The notes under the pieces were generated by a model. That model was not told where the DNA came from, did no database searches, and saw only the letters and a program-made list of their open reading frames with translations. A stretch of DNA of 64,000 nucleotides, from the NCBI GenBank assembly GCA_900547225.1, contig URFW01000001.1, positions 1 through 64,000 of the forward strand, read 5' to 3'. A program made the translations under genes and the position numbers. Every line of letters begins with the position of its first letter. Position 1 is the stretch's first letter. The stretch comes from an uncultured Mycoplasmatota bacterium (GTDB lineage: Bacteria > Bacillota_I > Bacilli_A > RF39 > UBA660). Shown piece by piece: positions 35,113 through 44,686 of this stretch.

Positions 35113-35972
35113 TGAAAAAAAAAGAACTAAAAATAGCAGGTATTGTAACTTTATATAATCCGACGGATAAAGATATATCAAATATAAATACATATATAGA
35201 TGACATAGATATTTTATATGTGATAGATAACACCGAAGGTGAAGATAACAAAAAAAGAATACCAAAAAATAAAAAAATAAAATATAAATTTAAAAATGAA
35301 AATGTTGGCGTTGCCACAGCCTTAAATATGGGCGCAAAATATGCTATAAAAGATGGATATGATTGGCTTTTAACTATGGATCAAGATACAACATTTAAAC
35401 CAGGAGTAATTAATAGATTGAAAGAAGACATATTAACTCACAATATGTCAAAGATTGGTATAGTGACTCCATGGCATAATACTAAATTGATAGATAAAAA
35501 ACCAACTATCGATTTTGATTATCCAAATGATGTTATGACATCCGGCAATATTTTGAATTTAAATATTTGGAAAAAAATAGGTGGTTTTAAAGATTGGATG
35601 TTTATAGATGGAATAGATATAGAATATTGTCTAAACTTAAATTCTCATGGTTATAAAATAATGAGAGATAATACAATTGAAATAGATCATAATTTGGGTG
35701 ATTTGTTCTATAAAAATGTCTTTGGAAGATTATATTTATGTACAAATCATAATGCCATAAGAAGATATTATATTATGAGAAATTATCATTATATATTTGA
35801 TATGTATAAAGAATATAATCCATCATATTGCTATGCATTAATTAGTCAAAGACATAATATGATAGGGGTCTTACTATTTGAAAAAAATAAATATAAAAAA
35901 ATACGTAATTATATTAGGGGATTAAAGGATTATAAAAAAGGCATTAAAGGAAAATATATTTATAAAGATTAG
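35112..35972 (+). CDS. family 2 glycosyltransferase, rhamnosyltransferase-like
   Basis: 286 residues. IAGIVTLYNPTDKDI and VIDNTEG at the N-terminus, VGVATALNMGAKYA, then LTMDQDTTF (the DxD equivalent) and MTSGNILNLNIWKKIGGF are close to the RfbF/WbbL-type rhamnosyltransferase pattern. With a complete dTDP-rhamnose pathway 12 kb downstream, rhamnose transfer is a fair inference. Its ATG overlaps the wzm stop (TAATG), so it is translated with the exporter. Confidence 0.87.
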   Translation: MKKKELKIAGIVTLYNPTDKDISNINTYIDDIDILYVIDNTEGEDNKKRIPKNKKIKYKFKNENVGVATALNMGAKYAIKDGYDWLLTMDQDTTFKPGVINRLKEDILTHNMSKIGIVTPWHNTKLIDKKPTIDFDYPNDVMTSGNILNLNIWKKIGGFKDWMFIDGIDIEYCLNLNSHGYKIMRDNTIEIDHNLGDLFYKNVFGRLYLCTNHNAIRRYYIMRNYHYIFDMYKEYNPSYCYALISQRHNMIGVLLFEKNKYKKIRNYIRGLKDYKKGIKGKYIYKD

Positions 35973-35982
35973 GAGTGTTACA

Positions 35983-38166
35983 ATGAATATATCAAGAGTA
36001 AAGGAACTTGGAGGAAAAACTATAGATACTTTAAAGAATGATGGTTTAAAATCTCTTACAATTAAAGGGAAAAATTTTATTAAATTTAAAATTATGTCAA
36101 AGTATCAAAAATACGATAAATGTTTTAAAGATATACTTTTTATTAATGGATGCAGTCTTCCACATCCACAAAGATATAGAGTTGACCATCAAATAGAACA
36201 ATTGGAATCTGCTGGAATTAGTTGTGCAAAAGTTGATTATGATAAAGTTACACTTGATTTGGTTAGATTCTTTAGAGGTTTTGTAATTTATAGGTGCCCT
36301 ATAACTCCCACAATTGAAGAATTTATAAAAGTCGCTAAAGAAAATAACAAGGTAACTTTTTATGATATAGATGATTTGGTTTTTGATATAAAAGATACTA
36401 AAACTGTCAAATTTTTGGATACTATGTCAGAAGATGAGAGAAATTTATATAACGATGGCGTAATTAGAATGGGGAAAACTTTAAAACTTTGTGATTATGG
36501 CATAGCATCAACAGATAGACTTCAAACTGAAATGAAAAAGCATTTAAAAGAGGTATATATTAATAGAAATGTAGCATCAGAAGTAATGATTGGCTATTCT
36601 AAAAAGGCTTTGGTAGAAGTAAGTAAAAGTGATGACAAGATTATAATGGGATATTTAAGCGGTTCTATAACACATAATAATGATTTTAAACTTATTATGC
36701 CAAATATTATAAGAGCTATGAAAAAACATAGTAACTTATATCTTCAAGTAGTTGGACTTCTAGATGTTCCAGATGAAATGTTAGAATTTAAGGATAGAAT
36801 TATATTTTCTCATTTTGTGGATTGGACAAAATTACCGATGTTAATAAGATCAATAGATATTAATCTTGCTCCTCTTGAACAATCAATCTTTAATGAAGCT
36901 AAGTCTGAAAACAAATGGACTGAAGCAGCGTTAGTTAAGATTCCAACTATTGCGTCAGATGTAGGAGCATTTAAGTCTCAAATAGTAGACGGAAAAACCG
37001 GTTTATTATGTAAAACGAAAAAAGATTGGGATGAAAAGTTGGAAAAGTTAATTCTTTCTAAAGAGTTAAGAGAAAGTATAGGATTACAAGCATATAATGA
37101 AGCTATGGAAAATCATGTTACAATTAAAACTGGCACAGGATTAAGAGATTTTATTATGCATAAGTTAAATAAAAATATTTCTTTTGTACTCCCTTCTACA
37201 AATGTGAGCGGTGGAATTATGGTGGCAACTAAGCATGCTATTATATTAAAAAATAATGGGTATGATGTAACTATGATAAACATAAACAAGGAAACAGAAA
37301 AAGTAGATAAGATTTATGAAAAGAACGAGTATATTAATGTAGTGCCAGTAAGAAAAACCGAATTTTTACAACATGTAGATGAAATGGTTGCAACGATGTG
37401 GTTAACTTTAAAATATGTAAAAAAGTATACTAATTGTTTTGATAAAAGATATTTGGTTCAAGGATATGAAACTGATTTATATAAAGAAGGCTCATTTGAA
37501 AGAATTGAATGTGAAGAGACATACAATGATACTTATCCCTTAAAGTATTTAACGATTTCAAAATGGTGTAAAAATTGGTTAAAAAGTAAGTATCATAGAA
37601 ATGTAAAATATGCTCCAAATGGAATAGATTTATCATTATTTAATAGGAAAAATAGAAAATTTAATAAAAAAATTAAAATTTTAATAGAAGGTAATTGTGA
37701 GGATTATTATAAAAATGTTGATGAAAGTTTTAAAATAACAAATAAACTTGATAAGAATAAGTATGAAATATATTACTTATCTTATCAAAAGAAACCAAAA
37801 AAATGGTATTATGTTGATAAATTCTATCATGCAGTTCCTCATGATGAGGTTGGAAAAATATATGAAGAATGTGATATTTTAATTAAGTCAAGTTTATTAG
37901 AAAGCTTCTCATATCCACCACTTGAAATGATGGCAACAGGAGGAATTTCTGTTGTGGTTCCAAATAGTGGAAACGTAGAATATTTAAAGGATGGGGAAAA
38001 TTGCTTGCTATATAAACAAGGTGATATTGAAGATGCAATTAGTAAAATAAAAAAAATTTGTATGGATGAAAAATTGAGAGAAAAATTAATAAAAGGTGGT
38101 ATAAAGACAGTGAGTGAGAGAAAATGGGAAAATATAGAAAAAGAGGTACTAAGTCTTTATGAGTAA
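35983..38166 (+). CDS. large glycosyltransferase with two GT4-like halves
   Basis: 727 residues. After a short N-terminal region, residues about 45-390 form one GT-B unit (INGCSLPHPQRYRVDHQ, FYDIDDLVFD, NLAPLEQSIFNEAKSENKWTEA, a GT4 donor-site pattern). Residues about 395-725 form a second (FVLPSTNVSGGIMVATKHA, then SLLESFSYPPLEMMATGG and VPNSGNVEYL). Proteins of this build are found in rhamnan and other wall-polymer clusters and may add two different sugars. GGAGTG precedes the ATG. It overlaps the next gene by eight bases. Confidence 0.85.
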   Translation: MNISRVKELGGKTIDTLKNDGLKSLTIKGKNFIKFKIMSKYQKYDKCFKDILFINGCSLPHPQRYRVDHQIEQLESAGISCAKVDYDKVTLDLVRFFRGFVIYRCPITPTIEEFIKVAKENNKVTFYDIDDLVFDIKDTKTVKFLDTMSEDERNLYNDGVIRMGKTLKLCDYGIASTDRLQTEMKKHLKEVYINRNVASEVMIGYSKKALVEVSKSDDKIIMGYLSGSITHNNDFKLIMPNIIRAMKKHSNLYLQVVGLLDVPDEMLEFKDRIIFSHFVDWTKLPMLIRSIDINLAPLEQSIFNEAKSENKWTEAALVKIPTIASDVGAFKSQIVDGKTGLLCKTKKDWDEKLEKLILSKELRESIGLQAYNEAMENHVTIKTGTGLRDFIMHKLNKNISFVLPSTNVSGGIMVATKHAIILKNNGYDVTMININKETEKVDKIYEKNEYINVVPVRKTEFLQHVDEMVATMWLTLKYVKKYTNCFDKRYLVQGYETDLYKEGSFERIECEETYNDTYPLKYLTISKWCKNWLKSKYHRNVKYAPNGIDLSLFNRKNRKFNKKIKILIEGNCEDYYKNVDESFKITNKLDKNKYEIYYLSYQKKPKKWYYVDKFYHAVPHDEVGKIYEECDILIKSSLLESFSYPPLEMMATGGISVVVPNSGNVEYLKDGENCLLYKQGDIEDAISKIKKICMDEKLREKLIKGGIKTVSERKWENIEKEVLSLYE

Positions 38167-39550
38167 AATAAAAGAAATAGCTCCTGAAAAAATATTCTTA
38201 ATTTTATCGCTTGTTTTTGGTTTATTATTCGTATTTATTACTCCACCTTTCCAATCTCCGGATGAAAATTCTCATTTTTTAAAGGCTTATAGTGTTTCAA
38301 AGGGAAAATTTTTTCCGGAAGTTCAAAATAAAAAATTAGGTAATTACTTTCCTAAGGAGTATTTAAACTATATTAAAGAAAAAGAAAAGTTTTCAACTAA
38401 TTTTGATAAAAAGTATTCTTATAAAGAATTTTATAATGATCAATTGCTTAAAATTAATTATAAAGACGTGGAATTTAGTAGTTATGCAACTCAAGAAACT
38501 TCTCCTGTATTTTATGTTGTTCCTGCCTTAGGAATGTTGTTTGGAAAAATTTTAATGAGAATATTTAATATAACAGGGGCTGGTCCAGCATTCTTGCTTT
38601 ATTGTGCCAGAATTGCATCTTTACTATTTTCAACTTTTATCATATATCAAGCTATAAAGATTTCACCCAAATTTAAAAAAACAATATCTGCAATATGCCT
38701 TGTTCCAATGACGTTATTCTTGTTTTCAATGGTAACCTATGATAATTTACTTATTCCTATGTCTATTTTGGGAATAGTTTTAATGTTAAAACTTATATAT
38801 GATAAAAAATATATATTTACAAAGAAAAATATATTGATGTTAGGATTAATTTCTTTTATTCTTCTTAATCTAAAAGTATTTTATTCATTTATTTTCATAC
38901 TATTATTTTTTATTCCAAAAGAAAAATTCAAATTTAAAAACAAAAAAGTTTTGTGCATTATATTATTTGCTGCATCAATAATTTTGATATCGACATTATT
39001 TAAAATTCCAAATATTTTGATAAATAAAAATATTGTTGTTACAAACTCACCTTCCAATTTAGGTTATTTACTTCATCATCCATTTAAATATATGTCTGTT
39101 TTATATAATAGCATAATTGACAATAGATTATTTCTTTTATGTTCAGCCATAGGTGTATTTGGATTATTAGATTCTTATTTACCTATTGTTATAATATTTT
39201 TCTATTATATATATTTGTTAATAGTATTTTTTGTTGATGGTAATGGTATTAAAGTAGATAAGAAAATAAAAGTTTTTCTTTTGATTGGTAGCTTTTTTGC
39301 ATTTGCTGGAATATTTACGGCAATGTATATTTCATGGACACCAGTTGTGGTTAAGGAGAATGCAACACAAACAATTTCTGGAGTACAGGGAAGATATTTC
39401 ATACCTCTGATGTTTCCTATTGCTATAATCTTTTCTAATAATATTAAAAATAATAGTTTTTTTGAAAAAGTAAGAAAAGGTTATATTATATATCCATTTA
39501 TATGTCTTTTACTTACTGTATTTATATTAATTATTAGATTTTGGATTTAA
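38159..39550 (+). CDS. DUF2142 membrane protein
   Basis: 463 residues with about 11 membrane helices. The family motif TPPFQSPDENSHFLKAY lies in the first extracellular loop after helix 1, and an LQG-type VQGRYFIPLMFP motif stands near the last helices; both are typical of DUF2142, a GT-C like family found in surface-polysaccharide clusters. A role as a lipid-linked sugar transferase is inferred. It starts inside the previous gene and is followed by a terminator, ending the exporter transcript. Confidence 0.85.
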   Translation: MSKIKEIAPEKIFLILSLVFGLLFVFITPPFQSPDENSHFLKAYSVSKGKFFPEVQNKKLGNYFPKEYLNYIKEKEKFSTNFDKKYSYKEFYNDQLLKINYKDVEFSSYATQETSPVFYVVPALGMLFGKILMRIFNITGAGPAFLLYCARIASLLFSTFIIYQAIKISPKFKKTISAICLVPMTLFLFSMVTYDNLLIPMSILGIVLMLKLIYDKKYIFTKKNILMLGLISFILLNLKVFYSFIFILLFFIPKEKFKFKNKKVLCIILFAASIILISTLFKIPNILINKNIVVTNSPSNLGYLLHHPFKYMSVLYNSIIDNRLFLLCSAIGVFGLLDSYLPIVIIFFYYIYLLIVFFVDGNGIKVDKKIKVFLLIGSFFAFAGIFTAMYISWTPVVVKENATQTISGVQGRYFIPLMFPIAIIFSNNIKNNSFFEKVRKGYIIYPFICLLLTVFILIIRFWI

Positions 39551-39578
39551 AATGGTATGTTGATATACCATTTTTTTT
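39550..39578 (+). terminator. terminator after the DUF2142 gene
   Basis: AAATGGTAT and ATACCATTT form a 9-bp stem followed by a T run. Confidence 0.85.
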
Positions 39579-39610
39579 AGTGTATAATTGTTATAGTGGA
39601 GGTAATAACT

Positions 39611-40330
39611 ATGAAGGACAGAATATTGCTAATAATCCCGGCGTATAATGAAGAGGAAAATATACTTGGTACATATAAAGAAATAAGAAATTTTAATAAA
39701 AATAACAAAGTAAAATATGATGTAATTGTTATTAATGATGGTTCTACGGATAACACGGAGAACATACTGAATGAAAATAAAATCCGACATATCACATTAA
39801 TACACAATTTAGGAATAGGTGGAGCCGTTCAAACTGGATATAAATATGCTTATGAAAATAATTATGATATTGCTGTACAATTTGATGGCGATGGACAACA
39901 CGATGTTAATTGTGTATATGATATAATTAAGCCAATATTAGATAAAAAAGCTGATTTTACGATAGGATCAAGATTTATAGATAAAACATCTAGTAGATTT
40001 AAGTCAACTGTAGCAAGGCAGATTGGAATAAGAGTAATTTCTAAAGCCATAAATATATCTACACATAAAAAAGTTTTTGACACTACTTCCGGTTTTAGGG
40101 CATGTAATAAAGAAATAATAAAATCGTTTTCGATTTCTTATCCACTAGAATATCCTGAACCTGTTACTACTACAGAATTATTAAAAAAAGGTTATAAATT
40201 AAAGGAAGTTCCCGTTAGTATGAATGAAAGAATTGGAGGAACATCTTCAATAAAAGCTTGGAAAAACATTTATTATATGGTAAATGTGTGTCTTTCAATT
40301 TTAATGGTAAAAATAAGGAGGTATAAATAA
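39611..40330 (+). CDS. polyprenyl-phosphate sugar transferase (DPM1-like GT2)
   Basis: 239 residues without membrane helices. LLIIPAYNEEENI, VINDGSTDNT, QFDGDGQHD (DxD site) and TTSGFRACNKE are the hallmarks of dolichyl/undecaprenyl-phosphate mannose or glucose synthases, which charge a lipid carrier on the inner face of the membrane for use by GT-C enzymes such as DUF2142 proteins. Start 39611 follows GGAGGT; a GTG at 39596 is inside the SD region. A DUF2304 gene overlaps its stop. Confidence 0.88.
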   Translation: MKDRILLIIPAYNEEENILGTYKEIRNFNKNNKVKYDVIVINDGSTDNTENILNENKIRHITLIHNLGIGGAVQTGYKYAYENNYDIAVQFDGDGQHDVNCVYDIIKPILDKKADFTIGSRFIDKTSSRFKSTVARQIGIRVISKAINISTHKKVFDTTSGFRACNKEIIKSFSISYPLEYPEPVTTTELLKKGYKLKEVPVSMNERIGGTSSIKAWKNIYYMVNVCLSILMVKIRRYK

Positions 40331-40677
40331 TGTCTGTTTCTTTAAGAATACTTTTACTTATTTTTTCAGTCGTTTTGACACTAGCAACCACGGTTGTTGT
40401 AAAAAAAGGAAGAATGCCTATAAAATATTCGTTACTATGGTATTTTTCATCTTTAATTATATTTGTTCTCTCTGTTTTTCCTTTTATAATAGAATACATA
40501 TCAGAATTATTTGGATTTAAAACTTTGTCTAATTTAATTACTGCTATTATGATATGTATATTATTATTTTTAACAATGTCTCTTACTATTATAACGGCAG
40601 GTCAAAAAAGAAAAATAACTCTTTTAATACAAGAAATATCAATTTTGAAAGAAAAGGTAAAAAATAATGAGAAATAA
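40330..40677 (+). CDS. DUF2304 small membrane protein
   Basis: 115 residues with three membrane helices (about 5-25, 33-52, 67-88) and a charged helical tail. It matches DUF2304, small membrane proteins almost always encoded next to a DPM1-like GT2, as here; they are thought to help anchor or flip the lipid-linked sugar. The ATG overlaps the previous stop (TAATG). It overlaps the next gene by 11 bases. Confidence 0.85.
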   Translation: MSVSLRILLLIFSVVLTLATTVVVKKGRMPIKYSLLWYFSSLIIFVLSVFPFIIEYISELFGFKTLSNLITAIMICILLFLTMSLTIITAGQKRKITLLIQEISILKEKVKNNEK

Positions 40678-41911
40678 AAGTAATGTAAAAAAGGATTTTA
40701 TATTTAATACAATAGGCACTGGAATTAATGCTTTTAATTCTTTATTTTTTATGATAATAGCAACTAGAATAAATGGCGTTAGTGATGCTGGAATTTTTAC
40801 ATTTGCCTTTTCAACGGCAGCATTATTTCAGATTATAGGTATATACTCTGGAAGAATATATCAGATTACTGATAATACTAAAGCGACGAATGAAGATTAT
40901 TTAGTTAATAAGGTTATAACATGTGTAATTATGTTTGTTGTTTCTATTTTATTCATATTATTAAGAGGGTATACTGGTAAAAAAATGTTAGTCATATTAA
41001 TTTTGTGTATCTATAGAACCCTTGAAGCATTTTCAGAAGTTATATATGCATATTTTCAAAAGAATTATGAGCTATATAAGGTGGGAATATCTTTAGTTTT
41101 AAAAAATGTATTAGGACTGATTGTTTTTTTAACTATTAATATTTTTACAAGAAATTTAATATATTCAACATTAGGATTAGTTCTAAATTATATTTTAATT
41201 ATGTTATCATATGATTTTAAAATATTTAGAAATAATTTTATAAAATTGCGTAACATAAATTTAAATAATCAAAAAAAGATTTTTAGTTTAGGATTTTCAA
41301 CATTCCTGTTATCATTTTTACTAATGTATATTGTTAATATTCCAAGATATGTAATAGATTTTAAAATGAGCGATGCAAGTAGTTCAATATTTGGTATTTT
41401 AATTATGCCTGCCTCTGTCGTTGTACTTATTGCACAATTTATATTACATCCATTTTTGATGAAAATAAATGATTTTTTAATTCATAAAGATTATAAGAAT
41501 TTAAAAAAAAATGTAATGAATATATGCTTAGTGACATCAGCGTTTGGAATTTTTGCAACGTTTATTGCATATTTAATAGGAATACCTATTCTTGAATTCA
41601 TTTATGGAATCTCGTTGAAGAAATATTTAATGGCATTAATAGTTGTTCTCATAGGAGCTACTTTGTACGGCGTTGTTAGCATACTATCAAATATATTAGT
41701 AGCAATGCGAATAGCATCAAAACAAATAATTATAAGTTTTGTTGTTTCAATTTTTTCTTTATTTATATCTATATGCTTTATAAATTCTTTAGGTGTTAAT
41801 GGAGCTTGCTATGGATATACAATTACAATGTTATTGGATATTATATTATATATAGTTCTTTTTGCTATAACCGAAAAAAAATTAGAGAAAGGAAAAATAA
41901 AAAATGATTAG
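40667..41911 (+). CDS. polysaccharide flippase, Wzx/MATE-like
   Basis: 414 residues with about 12 membrane helices, N-terminus VKKDFIFNTIGTGINAFNSL and the repeated paired-helix build of the MVF/Wzx (PST) family. Such flippases move undecaprenyl-linked repeat units across the membrane. Its presence beside a Wzm/Wzt exporter suggests two glycans, or a lipid-linked side-chain donor, in one locus. It overlaps its neighbours on both sides (11 and 8 bases), so the operon is tightly coupled. Confidence 0.85.
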   Translation: MRNKSNVKKDFIFNTIGTGINAFNSLFFMIIATRINGVSDAGIFTFAFSTAALFQIIGIYSGRIYQITDNTKATNEDYLVNKVITCVIMFVVSILFILLRGYTGKKMLVILILCIYRTLEAFSEVIYAYFQKNYELYKVGISLVLKNVLGLIVFLTINIFTRNLIYSTLGLVLNYILIMLSYDFKIFRNNFIKLRNINLNNQKKIFSLGFSTFLLSFLLMYIVNIPRYVIDFKMSDASSSIFGILIMPASVVVLIAQFILHPFLMKINDFLIHKDYKNLKKNVMNICLVTSAFGIFATFIAYLIGIPILEFIYGISLKKYLMALIVVLIGATLYGVVSILSNILVAMRIASKQIIISFVVSIFSLFISICFINSLGVNGACYGYTITMLLDIILYIVLFAITEKKLEKGKIKND

Positions 41912-42863
41912 TATAATAATACCTGTATATAATGTTGAAAAATACATTAAAAGATGTGTTGATAGTCTATTAAATCAAACTTATAAAAATATAGAAATTA
42001 TTTTGATTAACGATGGTTCGACTGATAATACTATTAGAATTATAAAGGAAAATTATCGAAAAAATAAAAACATAATTTTGATAAATCAAAAAAACAGTGG
42101 TCCGGCAGTTGCTAGAAATAATGGAATAAAACATGCAAAAGGAAAGTACGTAATGTTTATAGATAGTGATGATTTTACTGATCCTACATATGTTGAGAAT
42201 TATTACTATGCTATAAAAAACACAAAATATGATGTAGTCATAGGTGGATATAAAAGATTCGTTGAAGATAAAGTTACTATGAAGATGCAGTTAAAGGAAG
42301 GTGAATATTCTAAATATTTAATAACTGCCCCATACTGTAGAATTATTAGGCTATCGTTTTTGAATAAAAATAATATAAGATTTTTAGATACAAATAGTAG
42401 TGAGGACATTTATTTTAACTTGTCCATATATAGCAAAACCAATAATATCAAAATAATAGATGACATTGGATACTATTACTTCTTTAACAAAAATTCTATA
42501 TCAAATACGTCACATAAGGGATTTAATGAAAATATAAAAATATTTGAATTATTGGATCATATGTGTAAAATGAAAATAAAAAACAAGGAGATGAAAAATT
42601 ATTTTATCATCAAATATTGCATATGGTATCTTCTTTATTCCGGAAAACATGTTGATACAAAAAAATTTATTTCTTGGTATAAAAGATTATTTTCTTGGTT
42701 AGAAGAAAATATAGATAATTATAAAAATAATAAATATATATCATTATTTTTACCAAGGGAAGAACCTTTTAAGCATAAATTTATTATATGGACTTTTATG
42801 TTTTTGCATAAAACACATTTAATGAATTTATTTGCTAAATTATATTGTAGAGGTGAAAAATGA
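41904..42863 (+). CDS. family 2 glycosyltransferase
   Basis: 319 residues. Standard GT-A start: ISIIIPVYNVEKYIKRCVDSL, INDGSTDNT, GPAVARNNGIKHAKGKYV and FIDSDDF (DxD). A C-terminal region of about 130 residues, partly basic and aromatic (KFISWYKRLFSWLEEN), follows. Close in sequence to the next gene product in the catalytic half, so the two probably arose by duplication and then diverged in acceptor recognition. Overlaps both neighbours. Confidence 0.88.
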   Translation: MISIIIPVYNVEKYIKRCVDSLLNQTYKNIEIILINDGSTDNTIRIIKENYRKNKNIILINQKNSGPAVARNNGIKHAKGKYVMFIDSDDFTDPTYVENYYYAIKNTKYDVVIGGYKRFVEDKVTMKMQLKEGEYSKYLITAPYCRIIRLSFLNKNNIRFLDTNSSEDIYFNLSIYSKTNNIKIIDDIGYYYFFNKNSISNTSHKGFNENIKIFELLDHMCKMKIKNKEMKNYFIIKYCIWYLLYSGKHVDTKKFISWYKRLFSWLEENIDNYKNNKYISLFLPREEPFKHKFIIWTFMFLHKTHLMNLFAKLYCRGEK

Positions 42864-43834
42864 AAGATTTAATTTCGGTAATAATACCAGTATATAATGG
42901 TGAAAATGATATTAAAAAATGCATAGATAGTGTTATTAATCAAACATACAAAAATCTTGAAATAATAATAATAAATGATGGATCAACTGATAATACATTT
43001 AAAATCTTAAAAGAATATAAAAATAAATATGGTGATAAACTAGTTGTAATAGATCAAAAAAATAAGGGACAGGCTATAGCTAGAAACAACGGTATAAAAA
43101 AATCAACAGGTAAATATATTACTTTTCTAGATGCAGATGATTATTTAAAAAAAGACTTTATATATATATTGCATAAAAATATTGGATTAAATGATTTTAT
43201 TGTTTCAGGATATATTAGAACTATGAAAGACCAAATTTTATTTAAAAAAATCCCATCTAACAATGAATGGGCTAAATTTAAATTTGTTTCTACGTGTGCA
43301 AAATTATATAGAAAGGATTTTATAATAAAAAATAAAATTTTATTTCCAACTATTAGAATAGGAGAAGATGTATATTTCACAATGAAGGCTTTATCTTATA
43401 CTAACAAGGTAAAAATATTAGATTATGCTGGGTATATGAATGAATCAAATGAGAAGTCTATTACTCATACCATTAATAAAAATAATAAAGAGAGTATTAT
43501 AACAATACTAAACAAGATAGAAAATGAATTAGATGAAAATTATATAAGTATCGATAACAAATTATTTTTTTATGTAAAAAGTGTAGTTTTAGATATGATA
43601 ACACATAAAGACATTTTGACAAAAGTTGAGTTTAACAAAGAATACAAATTTAATTTTAATTGGCTTGTGAATGTGTATAAATCAAATTCAAAAAAGTTGA
43701 AATTTAAATGGATGAGTGGTGAAGAAGGACATATTAATTTAGTTGTAAATTTATTTATAATTTGTTATAAATTAAATTTAGAAAATATTATATATTTTAT
43801 GTTGAAAATATTTTTAAGGAATGGTATAAAATGA
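42860..43834 (+). CDS. family 2 glycosyltransferase
   Basis: 324 residues. ISVIIPVYNGENDIKKCIDSV, INDGSTDNT, GQAIARNNGIKKSTGKYI and FLDADDY (DxD) make the GT-A core; the C-terminal 140 residues are specific. The upstream paralogue shares this core almost residue for residue in the motifs. GAGGTGAAA is the SD, within the end of the preceding gene (4-base overlap). Transfer of a hexose or amino sugar to the repeat unit is the likely job; the sugar cannot be told. Confidence 0.88.
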   Translation: MKDLISVIIPVYNGENDIKKCIDSVINQTYKNLEIIIINDGSTDNTFKILKEYKNKYGDKLVVIDQKNKGQAIARNNGIKKSTGKYITFLDADDYLKKDFIYILHKNIGLNDFIVSGYIRTMKDQILFKKIPSNNEWAKFKFVSTCAKLYRKDFIIKNKILFPTIRIGEDVYFTMKALSYTNKVKILDYAGYMNESNEKSITHTINKNNKESIITILNKIENELDENYISIDNKLFFYVKSVVLDMITHKDILTKVEFNKEYKFNFNWLVNVYKSNSKKLKFKWMSGEEGHINLVVNLFIICYKLNLENIIYFMLKIFLRNGIK

Positions 43835-44616
43835 TGAAACATACTTTTGTTGTACTTGCGTACAAAGAATCAAAGGATTTAGTAAATTGCATTAAATCCG
43901 TTTTAGATCAGGAATATAAATCAGATGTTGTAATTGCTACATCAACGCCAAATAAATATATTAGAGACATTGCTAAAAAGTATAAATTAAGACTAATAAT
44001 CAATGAAAAACAAAAAGGAATTGCATATGATTTTAATTTTGCTGTAAACTGTGTTGATTCAGATTTGGTAACGATTGCTCATCAGGATGATATTTACGAA
44101 AGACAATATTCTAAAAAAATACTTGAAATGTATGAGAAAAATAAGAATTCATCTATAATATTTACGGATTATTATGAGCTTAGGGAAAATTTTAGGGTTT
44201 ATGCAAATAAAAATTTAAAAATAAAAAGATTATTATTATTTCCTTTAAGAATTAAGAAACTAGGAAAATTCAAACACTGGAAGCGATTTGCATTAAAGTT
44301 TGGAAATTCAATTTGTTGCCCTGCTGTTACATTTGTTAAAAAAAACACACCTAAAGATGTATTCATTTGTAACTTAACATGTAATGTTGATTGGTTTACT
44401 TGGGAAGAATTATCAAATTTAAATTTTGCATTTACTTTTGTTAATGAAAAACTAATGGGACATAGAATATCCGAAGTTTCAACCACAACTAGCATCATAA
44501 ATAGTGGCATTAGAACTAAGGAAGATTTGTATATGTTTAAAAAGTTTTGGCCACCATTTATGGCGAAAATAATAAATAGATTTTATAGAAATGCTGAGAA
44601 AAGTAATAATATATGA
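43831..44616 (+). CDS. family 2 glycosyltransferase, divergent
   Basis: 261 residues. HTFVVLAYKESKDLVNCIKSVLDQ is a GT2-like start, KQKGIAYDFNFAVNCVDSDLVTIAHQDD has the expected loop with DD as metal site, and the C-terminal part is basic. The usual SDDGSTD stretch is replaced by ATSTPNKYI, so it belongs to a divergent GT2 branch found in polysaccharide loci. Four-base overlap with the previous gene; a terminator follows, closing this operon. Confidence 0.82.
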   Translation: MMKHTFVVLAYKESKDLVNCIKSVLDQEYKSDVVIATSTPNKYIRDIAKKYKLRLIINEKQKGIAYDFNFAVNCVDSDLVTIAHQDDIYERQYSKKILEMYEKNKNSSIIFTDYYELRENFRVYANKNLKIKRLLLFPLRIKKLGKFKHWKRFALKFGNSICCPAVTFVKKNTPKDVFICNLTCNVDWFTWEELSNLNFAFTFVNEKLMGHRISEVSTTTSIINSGIRTKEDLYMFKKFWPPFMAKIINRFYRNAEKSNNI

Positions 44617-44641
44617 TAGGAAAATATTTCCTATTTTTTTA
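44616..44641 (+). terminator. terminator after the glycosyltransferase operon
   Basis: ATAGGAAAAT and ATTTCCTAT form a compact stem followed by seven T residues. Confidence 0.85.
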
Positions 44642-44686
44642 TTAAACATTATGATATAATATTAAGTATAGGATGGAGAATGATTA

